A DNA stretch of 64,000 nucleotides from Halicephalobus mephisto (GCA_009193035.1 SWDT01000253.1:53252-117251), one strand, 5' to 3'; positions 28,851-42,009 are shown, numbered from the stretch's first letter. Numbers and translations are program-made. The notes: generated by a model not told the origin, from the letters alone.

Positions 28851-31800
28851 TTATCTTTTTTAACATTTTTTGCGTAAAAGAAAAATGAAACACGAAAAAT
28901 GTGGATTTTGGATGGACAAAACAAAACTAATACTGGAAAAAAAATTTTTCTATGGAAACGGGACATTGACCACGTGAAATTGAAACAGCCGTTTCTGGGC
29001 ATTAATAAAATTCCCGCGGTACCAGTTAAATTAAATAATTAACGAAAATGGGAAATTTTTTAAATTTATTTTCACCCATATTACTCATAAAATTATAGTC
29101 ATAAATTTCTAGAAATCTCCCAAAAAAAGTATTTAAAATTATAAAATAAAGTTAAAATAAAAAATATTTTTTAAATTAAATTCTTTTTAAAATTTATTTT
29201 TACTCATATTATTCATAAAATTATAAATTTTCAAAAATCTTCCAAAAAAAGTTTATTTAAAATAAAAAATATTTTTAAAATTTATTTTTACTCATATTAC
29301 TCATAAAATTATAAATTTCCAAAAATCTCTCAAAAAAATTTATTTAAAATTATAAAATAAAGTTAAAATAAAAAATATTTTTAAAATTAAATTATTTTTA
29401 AAATTTATTTTTACTCATATTATTCATAAAATTAAAGTGGAAAATTTTTTTCTTTAAAATTTTTTCTTCAGTAATCATAAAAAACATAATCAAAAATTTC
29501 CGAAAGGCCATTCGAAGGTAATAAAATTTCTCAAAAATGACGAATATTGTAAACATCAAAAGAAATCATAAAAATAGAAAATTCTTAGAAAAATTTAAAA
29601 AAAATAAAATTCCAAAAAAATTTAAAAAAATAAAATTCTAAAAATATTTTTAAAAATTAAAAAAATTAAATTCCCAAATATTTTTAAAAATAAAAAAATA
29701 TTTTAAAAATAAAATATTTAAAATTACCAAAAAATGACAAATATTGTTAACATTGAGAAATGAATAAAAATGAAAATTTTTTTTATCCTTAAATCCCTTT
29801 TTTGTGGATATTTATCAAAAAAAATAATCACGAAATTCCAGGAAGTAACTAAATAGTAATTTCAAAACCATAAAGTCCTAAAAAACAATCAATATTATAA
29901 AAATTAAAAAACTGAAAATTTTTAAAGAAATTTAAAAACTTAAAAAAATTTAAAAAAATAAACTTTTTAAAAAAATTTAAAAATCATAAAATTTTTCAAA
30001 AATTGTTAAAATTAAACATTTTTGAATTTTTTTATAAAAAATTTTAGGAAATTTTCAAAAAGGTCAATTTGAAGATAAAAGTATTTAAAAATGACGTAAA
30101 TTGTAAAAATTAAAGTATTAAAAAACTTTAAATCTTAGTCTGTCAAATAATCGAAAAAAATAAAATTTATAATCTTTCAAAAAATGTTTGAAAAAAAAAT
30201 ACTGTAAAAATTTAAAAGTAAAATTTAAAAAAATTATTATTTTTAAAAGAATAAAAATAAACTTTTCTAAATTTTATATTTTTTAAAACTAATAAAAAAA
30301 TAAAAAAATTTTAAATTTCATTTTTTTTAAAATTAATAAAAAAAATAAAAAAGTTTTAAATTTTATATTTTTTAAAATTAATAAAAAAATAAAAAACTTT
30401 TAAATTTCATTTTTTTTAAAATTAATAAAAAATAAAAAACTTTTAAATTTTATATTTTTTTAAATTAATAAAAAAAATAGAAAATTTCTAAAAAATCACG
30501 TCAAATTAATAAAAAATAAAAAGAATTATTAGCATTGCAAAATTATTCAAAAAAAGAAGATTTTCCAATCCTTAAATCCCTTTTTTGTGAACATCCATCA
30601 CAAAAGGATAATCACGGATTTTTGAGAACTTTCGGAAAGCCATTTGGAGGTCCTAAAACTACTTTAAAATGACGAATATTAATAAAAATAAAAAAATTTC
30701 GAATATTTTCCAAAAAATAATTCCGAAATACAGTAATCAAATACCCTCAGGCAATGTCGAAAAAAATCATAAAATTATAAAATGACAATAATAAAAATTA
30801 TTTTAAATATAAATAAAAATAAAAAATTCTCGAGTATTTTAATAATTATGAAATACAGTAATCAAATATCTTCAAATAATGTTGAAAAAGGTCATTTTAA
30901 AGTCATAAGACTATTTGTCCTCCATATTATGAAAGTTAACAAAGTTAAAAATTAAAATTAGGACAACTTTCATAAATTTTTAAAATAAACAAAATTTGTT
31001 CTATCCAAATTTATAAAACTCGAATTCTGTCCACCGTATTATGAAAGTCAAAGTTCAACATTAAAATTAGAACTTTTCGCGTGGGACAACTTTTATGAAT
31101 TTCTTTCTATTTTGAAAGTATATTTTACCCGAACTGATAAAACTTGAAATCTGTGTTCCGTATTATCAAAATTAAAACCGAGGGTTCAAGGTCGAATTTT
31201 GGACTTTTTGCGTCAGAACAACTTTTATGGATTTTTTCTGTTTCGAAAAATTGTTCTCTGTCCGAAGTAAATTGATAGTTAGAACCTGATATCTGGATAT
31301 CTAGAATCCAAACATGACTTTCCAGTTGTATCTTAGAGTGAAAAGTTCAAATATCTATTTTGAATTTCGATCAACTTCGACTTCAAATTTTGACTTCAGT
31401 TTTTGAAGAAATTAAGTACTAGATTTTTCGAATCACAACATGACCCACAAATCGTGTCTTAGAACGAAAAATTCAAATATCAACTTCGAACTTTGACCTC
31501 GAATTTCGGTAAATTTCGATTTTGAATTTTAATAACATAGAACATTGGGTTTTCGAATCACAACATGACCCACAAATCGTGTCTTAGAACGAAAAATTTA
31601 AATATTAATTTCGAACTTCGGCTTCGAATTTCGATCAACTTTAACTTTGAATTTTAATAACATGGAACATTGGGTTTTCAAATGACAACATGGTCCGTAA
31701 ATCGTGTCTTAGAACGAAAAATTTAAATACCAACTTCGAACTTTGACCTCGAATTTCGATCAGCTTCGACTTCGACCTTTGATGTCAAACTTCGACTTCG

Positions 31801-32055
31801 AACTCTGATCATCAACTTTCATAATACAGAACACTGAAAAATGACGAATAATGTTAACATCAATTTTAGCAGTTTCCGTGCTGTCTGGCTTAAAATTAAG
31901 TTCCAGGTGAAGTGAGAGTAAAGGCTAAGAAGATTAAAAATAAAGATTGGTTTGTTTGAAAAAAAGTTTAAGTTACTATTTCAACCATTTGACTTCAAGA
32001 AACAAAAATTTGGATATTTTTTATTCCAACAGCAATTGAGTTGTTCTTCATTTTA
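28851..32055. other. AT-rich, repeat-dense region without a supported gene
   Basis: Contains a less AT-rich patch at 28860-29040, repeated ttttactcatattattcataa blocks (29060-29430), a 40-60 bp tandem repeat (about 30230-30480, AAATTTTATATTTTTTAAAA) and diverged tandem units at 31020-31800. A single-copy patch at 31860-31960 has no clear frame. Confidence 0.5.
31300..31800. repeat. tandem repeat, unit about 115-120 bp, four copies
   Basis: Units carry aatcacaacatgacccacaa, atcgtgtcttagaacgaaaa and ttcgacttcgaatttcgatc blocks. The first unit (from about 31310) is the most diverged. The repeat is relatively GC-rich for this region. Confidence 0.75.
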
Positions 32056-32067
32056 GAGCCATTCATC

Positions 32068-32142
32068 ATGGATGAGCGATCAAGCAAAAATTTTTTATCC
32101 AAGTCCAAATGGGGGAACCTAGCCAGAAAATGGAAAAAATAA
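32068..32142 (+). CDS. possible 24-codon small ORF
   Basis: ATG GAT GAG to a TAA 24 codons later, 12 bp after a strong TTTTAG acceptor-like site (32055). The peptide is basic with RSSKNFLSKSKWGNLARKWK. It is an island of normal composition in AT-rich repeats. It could be a micropeptide, an exon fragment, or chance. Confidence 0.25.
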   Translation: MDERSSKNFLSKSKWGNLARKWKK

Positions 32143-32159
32143 TCACATTCGCATCACGA

Positions 32160-32560
32160 GTTGATAAAAAGTTGCAAAAATATACAAAATTACATTTTTA
32201 AAAATATACAAAATTATATTTTAAAAAATATTTAAAATTACATTTTCTAAAATATTTAAAATTATATTTTTAAAATATTTAAAATTACATTTTCTAAAAT
32301 ATTTAAAATTACATTTTTAAAAATATTTAAAATTACATTTTTAAAAATATACAAAATTATATTTTTAAAAATATTTAAAATTATATTTTTAAAAATATTT
32401 AAAATTACATTTTTAAAAATATACAAAATTACATTTTTAAAAATATACAAAATTATATTTTCTAAAATATTTTTAAAAATGTTTAAAATTAAATTCCAAA
32501 AAATATTTTTTAAAATATCTAAAATTATATTTTTAAAAATATTTAAAATTCAAAAAATAT
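32160..32560. repeat. AT-rich tandem repeat, unit about 24-28 bp
   Basis: Around 15 units of aaaatatttaaaattacatttttaaa type. The minus-strand frame through it reads repeated NIFKNVI and is an artefact of the repeat. Confidence 0.9.
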
Positions 32561-33224
32561 ACAAATTATTTTTAACGTTAAAAAAATTAAAATTACTTTT
32601 TTTATTTAAAAAAATTAAAAATTATTTTTTTTATTTAAAAAAAATTATTTTTTATTAATGTTTTAAAAATAACAAGTCATGAAAATTTCCAAACACGTGG
32701 AAGTAACTTTTCTGGGAATATGCTGCAAAAAAAATCCTATTTTCAGAACACGGTACTTTATTTTAAAAAACCTTGTTTCATAATCAATATATATGAAATT
32801 TTTCCGAAAATTACAAAACACACTTTTCTCACTTTGTTTCTTTACACAAGGATTTTCGAGATCTCTACACAAAGTCCTCGATATATCGACTGTCGATATA
32901 AAAATAAACAAAAATACAAAACTAACCCAATCCTGGAGATATTTCTTCAAATAATAAAAAATTTATTTTTTTAAAATGTCCAAAAAATTAAAAATGAATT
33001 AGAAAAAAGTTCACAAAAACGAAACTGAAAAATAAGATCCCAAGACGAAAATTTTTGAAATAAATTGACCACGTTACTGTATTTTAAAAATCAATTAAAT
33101 GTCAGTTGTATTAATTTTTAATTTTTAAATTTTTGTTTATTTTAAATTTTTTAAATTTTCCTTTATTTTAAATTTTCATTTATTTTAAATTTTTTAATTT
33201 TTTAATATTGTTAACATATCTAAT

Positions 33225-33690
33225 AAGTCTATCTTCTAAGTTCTCACGCGATTCCGGAACAAAAACTACTGCACTATTATAGCTAAAAATCTCAATTTTT
33301 TATTCTTATTTTTTAAATTTTCATATATAATTAATATATTAAGCAGTTCTAACATCTCCAAATTTCTCACACGATCCCGGAACGAAAATCCCTGAGTATT
33401 AATGAACTATCTTACTATAACCGAAAAACAAGTATCTCAATTTTTATTTTCATATATAATTAATAAATTAAATAGTTCTGACATCTCCAAATTTCTCACG
33501 CGATCCCGGAACGAAAATTCCTGAACCTCAATCAACTGGCTTACTGTAAATTAAAAAAATATCTCAATTTTTATTTTCATATGTAATTAATATATTAAAT
33601 AGTTCTGACATCCCCAAATTTTTCACGTAATCCCAGAACGAAAATCCCTGAACCTCAATCAACTGGCTTACTGTAACAAAAACAATATAT
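33225..33690. repeat. tandem repeat, unit about 115-125 bp, four copies
   Basis: Units share taatatattaaatagttctg, then acatctccaaatttctcacg, cgatcccggaacgaaaatcc and aacctcaatcaactggctta. The two central copies are most alike. Confidence 0.85.
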
Positions 33691-33699
33691 AAATTTGAC

Positions 33700-34937
33700 T
33701 TTCGCTTAATATTATTTATTATTATTTATGATTTTTATACTACTTTCAAGGTTAAATATTCTGAACTACCGTCCCTACCGTCTGGGACTTGGAAGTTTCA
33801 AAAACGGTCAATGATCAAAGTAATTTTGCTTTTAGGTTAAATTCAATTTTAAAAAACCGAAATTGAAAAACCTTAAACGCTTTATAAATTCGATTGAGAA
33901 AAATAACTTTAGAAAAGCTTTGACGAGAATCCATGAAAATAGAAGCTAAAAAAGTCCGAAAATTGAAAAAACAAGGTTTGAGTGTTTGAACAAGATGATT
34001 TTGAAGAATCTAGAATTTTAGGGAAATTGAATTCGACGATTATCTTTCCAGTCGTCTGTTTTTTTCAAAAGTTCTAAATTTAAAAAAAAAATAAACTTTT
34101 TAAATTGTTCAAAAATAAAATTTTTAAATTTAAAATGTTTTCAAAAGTTCTAAATTTAAAAAAAAAATAAACTTTGTAAATTACTCAAAAATAAAATTTT
34201 TAAATTTAAAATTTTTTCAAAAGTTCTAAATTTAAAAATCAAAAAAACTAAATTTTACAAATTACTCAAAAATTTAAAAATTTAAAAATTTAAAAAATTA
34301 TAAAAAAAAGTTTTTTAAAATTTAAAATTCGAAAAAATTAAATTCCGTAAATTACTCGAAAATTCTCAAAACATTACAAAAAAATTTTAAATTGAAAAAA
34401 ATTTTTTTAATTTAGAATCTTAAGAAAATTAAATTGAACGATTACTTTTTAACTGCTTGCTCAATTTTCCAAAAATTATTTTCTTTAAAAAATTTAAAAA
34501 CGTCATAAATTTTTTGAAATCAGAATTTTTAAACAATTTTTGTATTTTGTAACAGGAAATTTTTAAAAATTAAAAATAATTAAAAAATTAAAAAATTGAA
34601 AAAAACAAAATTCACGTGTTTGAATAAGATAATTTTTTAAAATTCATCATTTTCGGAAAGTCAAATTAAACGATTATTTTTTAAAATTTTTTTACTTAAA
34701 AATTATAAATTATTTAGGACAAAAAAATTTTAAAAATTTTCGAAAAAAAATTTAAATTTTTAAATTCGGAAAATTAAATATTTAAGAAATTCAAAAAAAT
34801 CTGTTTTTAAAAAATAAAAATTATAAAAAATTTTAAAAATAAAAAATGAAAATTATTTATAAAAAAATTTTAAAAATAAATTACGTAAAAATGTGTACTT
34901 TATTTAGAATAAGAAACAAAAACAAAAAATTCCGAAA
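33700..34937. other. AT-rich region without a gene
   Basis: Only A/T-rich sequence with short self-similar blocks (34060-34260, aaaagttctaaatttaaaaa). Nothing else seen. Confidence 0.6.
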
Positions 34938-35060
34938 ATGGGCATGTTTCTGACGGAAAGTTTAGTTTTCAATCCCGAATTGGATATACCGGGAAATCTC
35001 AAGGGATTAAAGTTGCAACTTAGTATTTTAAGAACAAAAAGCAAATTTACAAACAAATAA
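34938..35060 (+). CDS. possible 40-codon ORF
   Basis: ATG at 34938 opens MGMFLTESLVFNPELDIPGN and on for 40 codons to TAA, ending as the 24-bp tandem repeat starts. Base composition is normal against the flank. The minus strand is open too, so strand and reality are uncertain. Confidence 0.25.
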   Translation: MGMFLTESLVFNPELDIPGNLKGLKLQLSILRTKSKFTNK

Positions 35061-35300
35061 AATTCTAATTTTAAAAAATAACAAAATTCTAATTTTGAAA
35101 AATAACAAAATTCTAATTTTGAAAAATAACAAAATTCTAATTTTAAAAAATAACAAAATTCTAATTTCAAAAAATAACAAAATTCTAATTTCAAAAAATA
35201 ACAAAATTCTAATTTTTAAAAATAACAAAATTCTAATTTTAAAAAACAAAATTCTAATTTTGTAAAATAACAAATAAAATTCTAATTTTAAAACTAACAA
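35050..35300. repeat. 24-bp tandem repeat, about nine copies
   Basis: Unit aaaattctaattttgaaaaataac. It produces octapeptide-repeat frames (KLEFCYFL) on the minus strand, which I treat as spurious. Confidence 0.9.
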
Positions 35301-35839
35301 ATTTCCGGCAGTATTTTTGAAAACTATCAACTCGTTATGTTCGTTTTTTTCGAAAGCAAACAAATCCAAAAAATGCCAAACTGGATAAATTGATTAAGCT
35401 GCTATTCAGATAGCCTTCCGGAGTCATGAGATATGATAGTTTTTAAAAATGTCATGGTTTTTTGGATAATTGTAAAACTCAATAATGACTTTTAAAAAAC
35501 GAAATAATTTATGAATATATTTGGCAGCATTTTTCTGCTTGACTTTTGGCAAAAAAGAAAATTGAAAAAAGAATGGTCTCTTCCTGGTTGGAGACAACCA
35601 AGCCTCGACTCTGGAGAACCTTAATTTTCCTACTTTGAAGAAAAATAGGCCTATTTAGATATTTTTCGATTATATTCAGATAAGCATTTTTTTAATTTTT
35701 CAAGAAAATTGAAAAAAATTTTCTGCAGATGACAGTTTTGATAAAAATTATTTTTTAAATTTACGTCATTATTTAGGGACTTCATGTCAAGGACCGAAAA
35801 ATAAAAATATTCAAAAATTTTTTTAAATATAAAATTTAA

Positions 35840-36250
35840 GTCAAATTTGCAACTTGCATGCAATGTTCAGACAAGCTGATTGGCATATTGCTTGCAAGTT
35901 GTAAATTTTAATTTTGATTTCCAAGTCGACAACTTCCTGGATTTTCCCATAGGAAAAAACCGAAATTGACCGGTTTTTGAGCCTTTATCCAATATTGGCT
36001 TCCACGAAAAAAGCCAGTGTCGAGGTTTACAAAAAGGTCAGCATCAAAGTTAAAATTAAAATTAAATTTGCACCTTGCTTGCAACATCCAGACAGATTAG
36101 TCAGGATATCCATATTTATGAAAACAATATAATTTTAAAAAACCTGCAGTCTGCTTGCAACATCATGAAACTAAAACCTGCAGTCTGCTCGCAACATCAT
36201 CAAACTAAAACTTGCAGTCTGCTTGCAATATTCAAGCAACTTCGTCCATT
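35840..36250. repeat. family F repeat (aaacctgcagtctgcttgcaacat)
   Basis: The core cttgcaacatccagacagat and related forms recur near 35850, 35890, 36075, 36140, 36180 and 36220 with gaaatttgcaacttg blocks. Similar units occur at 59330-59720 (ctgcaggttgcgtgcaacat). Confidence 0.7.
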
Positions 36251-36639
36251 TAATTTTTATACACAAATTCAATTTGAATTCGATGTCGACTTCCTTACAG
36301 ACCTCGGCATAGGTTATTTTCATCACTTATAATGAAAGGCATTATGAACAATGGATTCGTATTATTTAAGAATTAAAATATCTTTAAAATTTTCAAAATT
36401 CTATAAAAATTTTAATTTTTTTAAAACTTAAATTTCGTGAATTTCAATTTTCACAACTATAATTTTGCAGAAATTTCTAAAGTTTTCTAGAATGTTGAGG
36501 AATTCGGAATAAACATCTGAAACTTTAAAATTCCAAAGTTTTTCGAAAATTTAAGAATCCATTTCAAAATAATTTCATAATGATTTTTGAAATTATCTGC
36601 AAATATATCGAGATAATTTCGAAGTAATTTTTGATTTTG

Positions 36640-36910
36640 GATAAAGGACAAGAATTAAATAACTTTAAACAACTTTATAAATATTGAAGACATTGTGAGA
36701 GCGGACTCTCAGCACGAAAGTCCCTGAGAAACTCGGTAACTGCTTAACAATGTATTCTTTGCAAGATAGAAGACTTTTGAAATATGACAAAAGACAAAAA
36801 TAAAATAATTTTATAAATATTTAAGACATCGTGAGAGAGTGGACTCTCAGCACGAAAGTTCCTGAGAAACTCGGTAGCTGTTTTACGTTGTATTCTTAGT
36901 ATAACAAGAC
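36640..36910. repeat. family C repeat, two direct copies
   Basis: Two tandem copies, each about 120 bp, contain gactctcagcacgaaagtyc then ctgagaaactcggtanctg. A third copy lies in reverse orientation at about 63735-63860 in an intron of the FDXR gene. The best-conserved core is about 55 bp. Confidence 0.8.
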
Positions 36911-38000
36911 TTTTGATATATAATAGTCCTGGTATTTTGTATATTAGTTCTAGTGTTACAGTAATTTCAATAACTACAATTTTACCATTTATTGAATTTA
37001 ATACAAATTAGAAAAAATCTCAAATTAAAAATCCAGAAAATCTGCGTCGCGAAAATTCTGCAACATCTATTTCTAATTTTTACAATAACTACAATTCCAT
37101 TAAAGCTTCCAAATTCCGTGGAAATTTAAAACCAAAATCTCGAATTTTGGGCTTTTCTAAAAATCCCGAAAATTCGCTTCGAAACAATTTCAAAATAATG
37201 TTTATCTGCAGTTTTTAAAAACTATGACTTCAAAGTGACTCAAGTTATTTAACAAAATGTTTCTAGGCACTACTTGCTAATCCGAAAATGAGTCCAAAGC
37301 TTCACTAAGGTAAACGACTTCCAAATATGGAAACTTTTAAACAGATTTCCTTAAGCCAAGAGGATATATTATTCCAAATAAACAAATGCAACTGTTATGT
37401 TCGCAAAGTTGAGAAAAATAACTTGAGCCTTTAGTAGTCGACAATAGTACAAGTAAATAATGACATATTATTGTAAAATTATAAAAATTAAAAAAACTTT
37501 CTTGTGCAATTGCTTCAAAGTGAATTTCCAAGTTTTTAGAAAACCACAGTAACGTACGGAACTACTTTGTAACCTTAAAGAATTCTGAAATTACTCATAT
37601 TATAAAAATTAGAAATGATTGTTTTTTACACAACTGTCTTCAAAAAAATTTCTGAATTTTTTAGAAACAAAAGCAGACTTAAATTTTGTTTTTCATATTT
37701 ATTTCGTAATCTAATGTAATTCCGTAAATATATTGTAAAAAACATATATAAACTTTTTGCAAAATTATTTCCACATGAATTTCTAGAAGTTTTTGGAAAC
37801 AAAAGTATTCTGTAATTTCGGCTTCGTATGAGAGTTTGGTAATTAATGTTGCAGAATCATATTCTGCCTCGATAAACTTAGAAATTCCTAAATTAAGATA
37901 TATGGAAAACAGAATTCTATATTCATCCTCTAGGGTTAATTTGCATATATGAAACTATTAATAATTTAAAAACCATAACACAAAAAAGGATTGGGTTGTA
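36911..38000. other. intergenic region without a supported gene
   Basis: Moderately AT-rich with scattered short repeats (gaaattnctnaagttttnggaaac near 37500-37800). No coding or RNA gene seen. Confidence 0.5.
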
Positions 38001-38132
38001 ATAATAGTAGTAGCAAGAATAATAGTGATAAAAATAAAAAGAATATTAATAGAGTAATAGTAGTAGTATAATAATAGAAACAGTAATAATAACAATAATA
38101 ATAATAATAATAATAAGAAGAAGAAGAAGAGG
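38000..38132. repeat. trinucleotide microsatellite (AAT/AGT/AAG)
   Basis: Runs of aataatagtagtag, then aataataataataat, then aagaagaagaagagg. The Tyr/Ser run in the minus-strand frame comes from this repeat. Confidence 0.95.
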
Positions 38133-38310
38133 AAACAACCGACAGATGGTTCTCTTCACCTACAGTAGGACAATTGATGCGCAAGGAATTTCGTTCCGAG
38201 ACTGCGCACTCCAAACCAGTTGTGTTTCGACAATTTCTCAGTTGTCCCCCAGCGATATTTGCTCCCCATTTTCCTCCTTTTCAACTCTTCCTAATTTTGA
38301 AATTCTTTTT
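38133..38310. other. exon-like island, strand undecided
   Basis: A 170-bp stretch of normal composition is open on both strands. On the minus strand an ATG frame, MGSKYRWGTTEKLSKHNWFG and on, reaches an AG/GTGAAG donor next to the microsatellite. The plus strand is open for 62 codons. I recognise no homology. Confidence 0.25.
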
Positions 38311-39009
38311 AAATTAATTTTTTTCCTTAACTAATATATTAATTTAATTTAACTTAAAAAAATTAATATAAAAACGAACTAAACGAGATCAATCTTGCGA
38401 AATAGAAAGGGCAAATGTACAGCCTTTTCCACATTACTACAAATTTCTAATTTTTTTCAAAAACGAAAAATTTCAGTTAAATTCCGACCTCTTAAAAAAG
38501 TCCACATTAATATTCAGAAAATAAATTATATTCAACTAATAAAAAGTGTAATTTGTCATTTTTCTATAATTAACTTAATAAAAAAGAAAACTTTCATGTG
38601 AGAGAATATGGCGAAATAAACTTTATGGAAAATTGCCATTTTTAGATCATTGACAGAGAAAATCCGAATTTTAAAAGGATTTGAGAAAGCCATTCAATTC
38701 CGGAAAAAGCAGAGGAATAAAAAAGGGATTTTGTGGAAAACTCTTTAGAAAAAAGTATTTTCCAGAATTGCTCCCGAACATTACAGACTGAACTTTAAAC
38801 TTTACGTAGGTTAGAAATATATTTTTTAAAAATTCGAAAAATACATGGTCACGTTTTCTGGAGAATAATGGATTCTTGATGTCATGAGGTTATTGTTAGA
38901 AAAGGATCATGAACCAAAAACTTGCATCATTTACGCTTTGATGCTTATGTGCCGGACTTTGACTTTTTCGGCAACCTAATCGGTGTAGCACATTTTGGGC
39001 GAAAGTTTT

Positions 39010-39432
39010 CAACACGTATGGATATATACGGATATATACGGAATATGCACGTATATATGGATAAATGCATGTAGAGTACATATGTATGAACATATATGTG
39101 CACAAAATATGGATATATGCAAAATATGCACGTATATATGGATAAGCACATGTAGGGTACATATATATGAACGTATATATGTACAGAATATGGATATATA
39201 CAAAATATGCACTTATATGTTTATATATACATACTTCACATGCATTTATCCATATATATGTACAAAATATGGATATATACGGAATATGTATGTATATACA
39301 CATATGTATACATATGTACGGAATATGTACACATATATGGATATATATGGAATATGTACACATATATGTATATATATATGGATATATATGGAATATGTAC
39401 ACATATATGAATGCACGTATGTATATATGAAA
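39010..39432. repeat. TATA-rich minisatellite, unit about 22-30 bp
   Basis: Units of gaatatgcacgtatatatgg type, about 15 copies, in which almost all six frames stay open as Y/I/C/H-rich peptides. The many frames here are artefacts. Confidence 0.95.
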
Positions 39433-40290
39433 ATATTGACACTATAATGAATCGAATCATATCTAACATGAATGTTTTTGAAAACCTTAGGCACTGAAAG
39501 ACAAAATAACTAAATCTGTGGAGGTTTGTATCAACAAATCCAAGTAAATAACAGATATGAACTAATTAAGTCCTTAAAAAGTGATAATTAGATTCAGAAT
39601 ATAGATAATTCCATTTAGAACATGAATATCTAGACTCAAAACGTCGATGGATAGATCTAGGATACATATCCAAGATACAAACAGTTCAATTTAGAACATA
39701 GACAATTAAGTTCAGAAATACAGACAGATTCCTAAGAAATAATAAGATTCAGAATATAACCGGACTAGAAACATACAGTAAAAGTTGGAACATAAATATC
39801 AGGGTCGAAAATACAGTAGAACTTGGATATAAAATATCCCCACTATAACATATCTTGAATTGTAACATACGGTTTGAGTGAATGTGTTTGGTCAGTTTGC
39901 CTTCGAATTTACCCTTGCTATGATATATCCTTTCTTATAACATACGCTTTCCCCGGTACCTGGGGGATATCTTATATCCAAGTTTTACTGTATATATTCA
40001 AGTTCAGAACATTAATATTCAAACTCATGGTTGGATTCAGAATACAGATAACTTTAAAACAAATACAATGAGGTTTAAAAATATAATTATCTATTTCTTG
40101 AATACTGTTGTTTCAGTTTACAACATTAATATTTGAACTCATGGTTGAATTCAGATTATATGTAGTTGTCCTAAGTATATAAATAACCGAAATACAAACA
40201 GATTCAGAACAACTACAACTAACTACAAATGAGAATCATTGATATTCTTCTTTGCCATTTTTACAAACGTCATTTTTTCCAAAAATTAAC
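39433..40290. other. intergenic, with one MITE-like element
   Basis: Short diverged repeats of the type ttcagaatatagataattc (39590-39790 and 40000-40210). Apart from the element at 39812-39993, nothing is called. Confidence 0.5.
39812..39993. mobile_element. MITE-like element, family B copy 1 (pogo/Tigger-like ends)
   Basis: Left end tacagtagaacttggatata and right end tatatccaagttttactgta are inverted repeats inside a TA. The interior carries catacggtttgagtgaatgt and cccttgctatgatatatcc, shared in reverse orientation with the element at 56751. CAGTAGAACYTSGATAT-like ends flanked by TA are typical of pogo/Tigger-type MITEs, from family knowledge. 182 bp, non-coding. Confidence 0.85.
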
Positions 40291-40299
40291 TACTTTTTA

Positions 40300-40620
40300 T
40301 AAATTTTCAAAAACAAATTAATTTTTATAGATTTTTAAAAACTCATTTAAAAAGTAAATTAATTTTTATAGATTTCGAAAATTTTACAGTTTTTAAAAAT
40401 TTTTTTCAAAAATAAATTAATTTTTATAAATTTCGAAAATTTTACAGTTTTTAAAAATTTTTTTCAAAAATAAATTAATTTTCATAGATTTCGAAAATTT
40501 TAGTTTTTAAAAAATTTTTTTCAAAAATAAATTAATTTTTATAGATTTCGAAAATTTTACAGTTTTTAAAAAATTTATTTCAAAAATAAATTAATTTTCA
40601 TAGATTTTAATCTTCCAAAA
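40300..40620. repeat. tandem repeat, unit about 60-68 bp, five to six copies
   Basis: Unit aaataaattaatttttatag then atttcgaaaattttacagtt. AT-rich and non-coding. Confidence 0.85.
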
Positions 40621-40689
40621 ATCTGTTTCAAAATCAACTGCCTTTTATGCCAATTTTAAAAGTCAAACTGGTGACAGATTTGCGTCACT

Positions 40690-40990
40690 TTATGAAAGTC
40701 CGGACCAGTCATCACTTCTTAATAAAGAAAAAACAAAAAATAATCAAAGATAAATTACGCCAATGCCACGTAAAAAATACCGAAGATTATTTTTTAAAAA
40801 AACAAGATTCATAAAAAAGACAATTTTGGTTTTTTACATACCTTTTAAGTAATGCACGACGTTTGGCATTTTGGGATGACAATGAAATTTTCGCGTGTTG
40901 CACGAAAAAAAACCATTGTTGTCCGTAAAAATGCCTAAGGCTAGATTCGGAATTGTCGACAAAATCATCAGCAATTACGACATCAGAAAA
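40690..40990 (-). CDS. unrecognised gene, two 3' exons
   Basis: The exon from about 40990 down to 40842 is open (DDFVDNSESSLRHFYGQQWF and on to KRRALLKR) and ends at a strong AG/GTATGT donor in phase 2. An AAG acceptor at 40718 gives an in-phase 28-nt last exon ending SDDWSGLS then TAA at 40690. The upstream boundary is unclear; the open block at 42010-42164 on the same strand could be an earlier exon. No domain recognised. Composition and splice grammar support a real gene. Confidence 0.4.
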
Positions 40991-42009
40991 ATCCACACAA
41001 AAATAAATAAAAATTGTAAAAATCAAAATTATATTTTTTTAAATTTCATTAAATTCTAAAAGTCTACGGAATTCTGGAAGATTTTAGAAATTTCTGGAAG
41101 ATTCTAAAACCTTCCGGAAAATTCTTTAAGACTTTTATTGGATTTTGGAAAAATTTTTTTAAATTTCTAAAAGCTTCCATTAAATTTTAAAAGATTTTTA
41201 AAAACTTCTAAAAACTTCTATTAAATTCTAAAAGATTTTTTAAAACTTTTATTTAATTCTAGAAGAATCTTTAAAACTTTCAGAAGCTTCTATTAAATTC
41301 TAAAAGATTTTTAAAAACTTTTATTTAATTCTAGAAGATCCTTCAAAATTTCTAAAAGCTTCCATTAAATTCTAAAAGATCTTTTAAAACTTTCAGAAGC
41401 TTCCATTAAATTCCAGAAGATCCTTTAAAACTTCCATTAAATTCTAAAAGATTTTTTAAAACTTTCAAATATTTCTATTAAATTCCGGAAGATTCTAAAA
41501 AGCTTTAAGAACTTCCAGAATTTTTTACAAAATTTAGAAATTTTCCAAATTTTTACCGAATTCCAAAGTATTTCGAGTTTTTACTAAATTTAGGAATTTT
41601 TAAAACTTTTGAATTTTCCATAAAATCTTCAAAATTTCAAAACATTCCATTTAATTTTTAAAATTAAAACTTTTTGCGAAATTTTTGTTTTTAAAAAATT
41701 ATAGTTTCCAGAATTCAAAATTATTATTTTTGAATTTATTTTTTTTATTTTAAAAAGTTACAATTTTCCTAAAAATTAACAAAATTTAAAAATAATTGTT
41801 TTTAAGTAATTTTAAAATGATAAAAAAACGGAAAAAAGATATTGAGTTTTGTTTCCAAATAAAGCACGTGAAAAATGACGTGAGTTTTTTCTTCTTATTT
41901 ATCTTAAAAAATCCAGATAAATTAAGAAAAAGCAAAAAATTGAATAAAACAAGTATTAAATAATTTTAAAAAAGATAAAAATCGGTAAAAAAATTTAAAT
42001 TTTCGAAAT
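40991..42009. repeat. AT-rich spacer with 45-60 bp tandem repeats
   Basis: From 41060 to 41520, units of taaattctaaaagatttttt and aaaacttctattaaattc type repeat eight to ten times with variation. No gene seen. Confidence 0.7.

Noticed and set aside
32262..32450. NIFKNVI repeat protein
   Set aside because: Product of an AT-rich tandem repeat without start context or splice sites.
35028..35369. Octapeptide-repeat protein on the minus strand
   Set aside because: The frame comes from a 24-bp tandem repeat (a multiple of three), so it stays open by construction.
39010..39432. Long Tyr/Ile/Cys-rich reading frames on both strands
   Set aside because: They all lie in a TATA-rich minisatellite in which nearly every frame is open; no splice sites or composition shift support coding.
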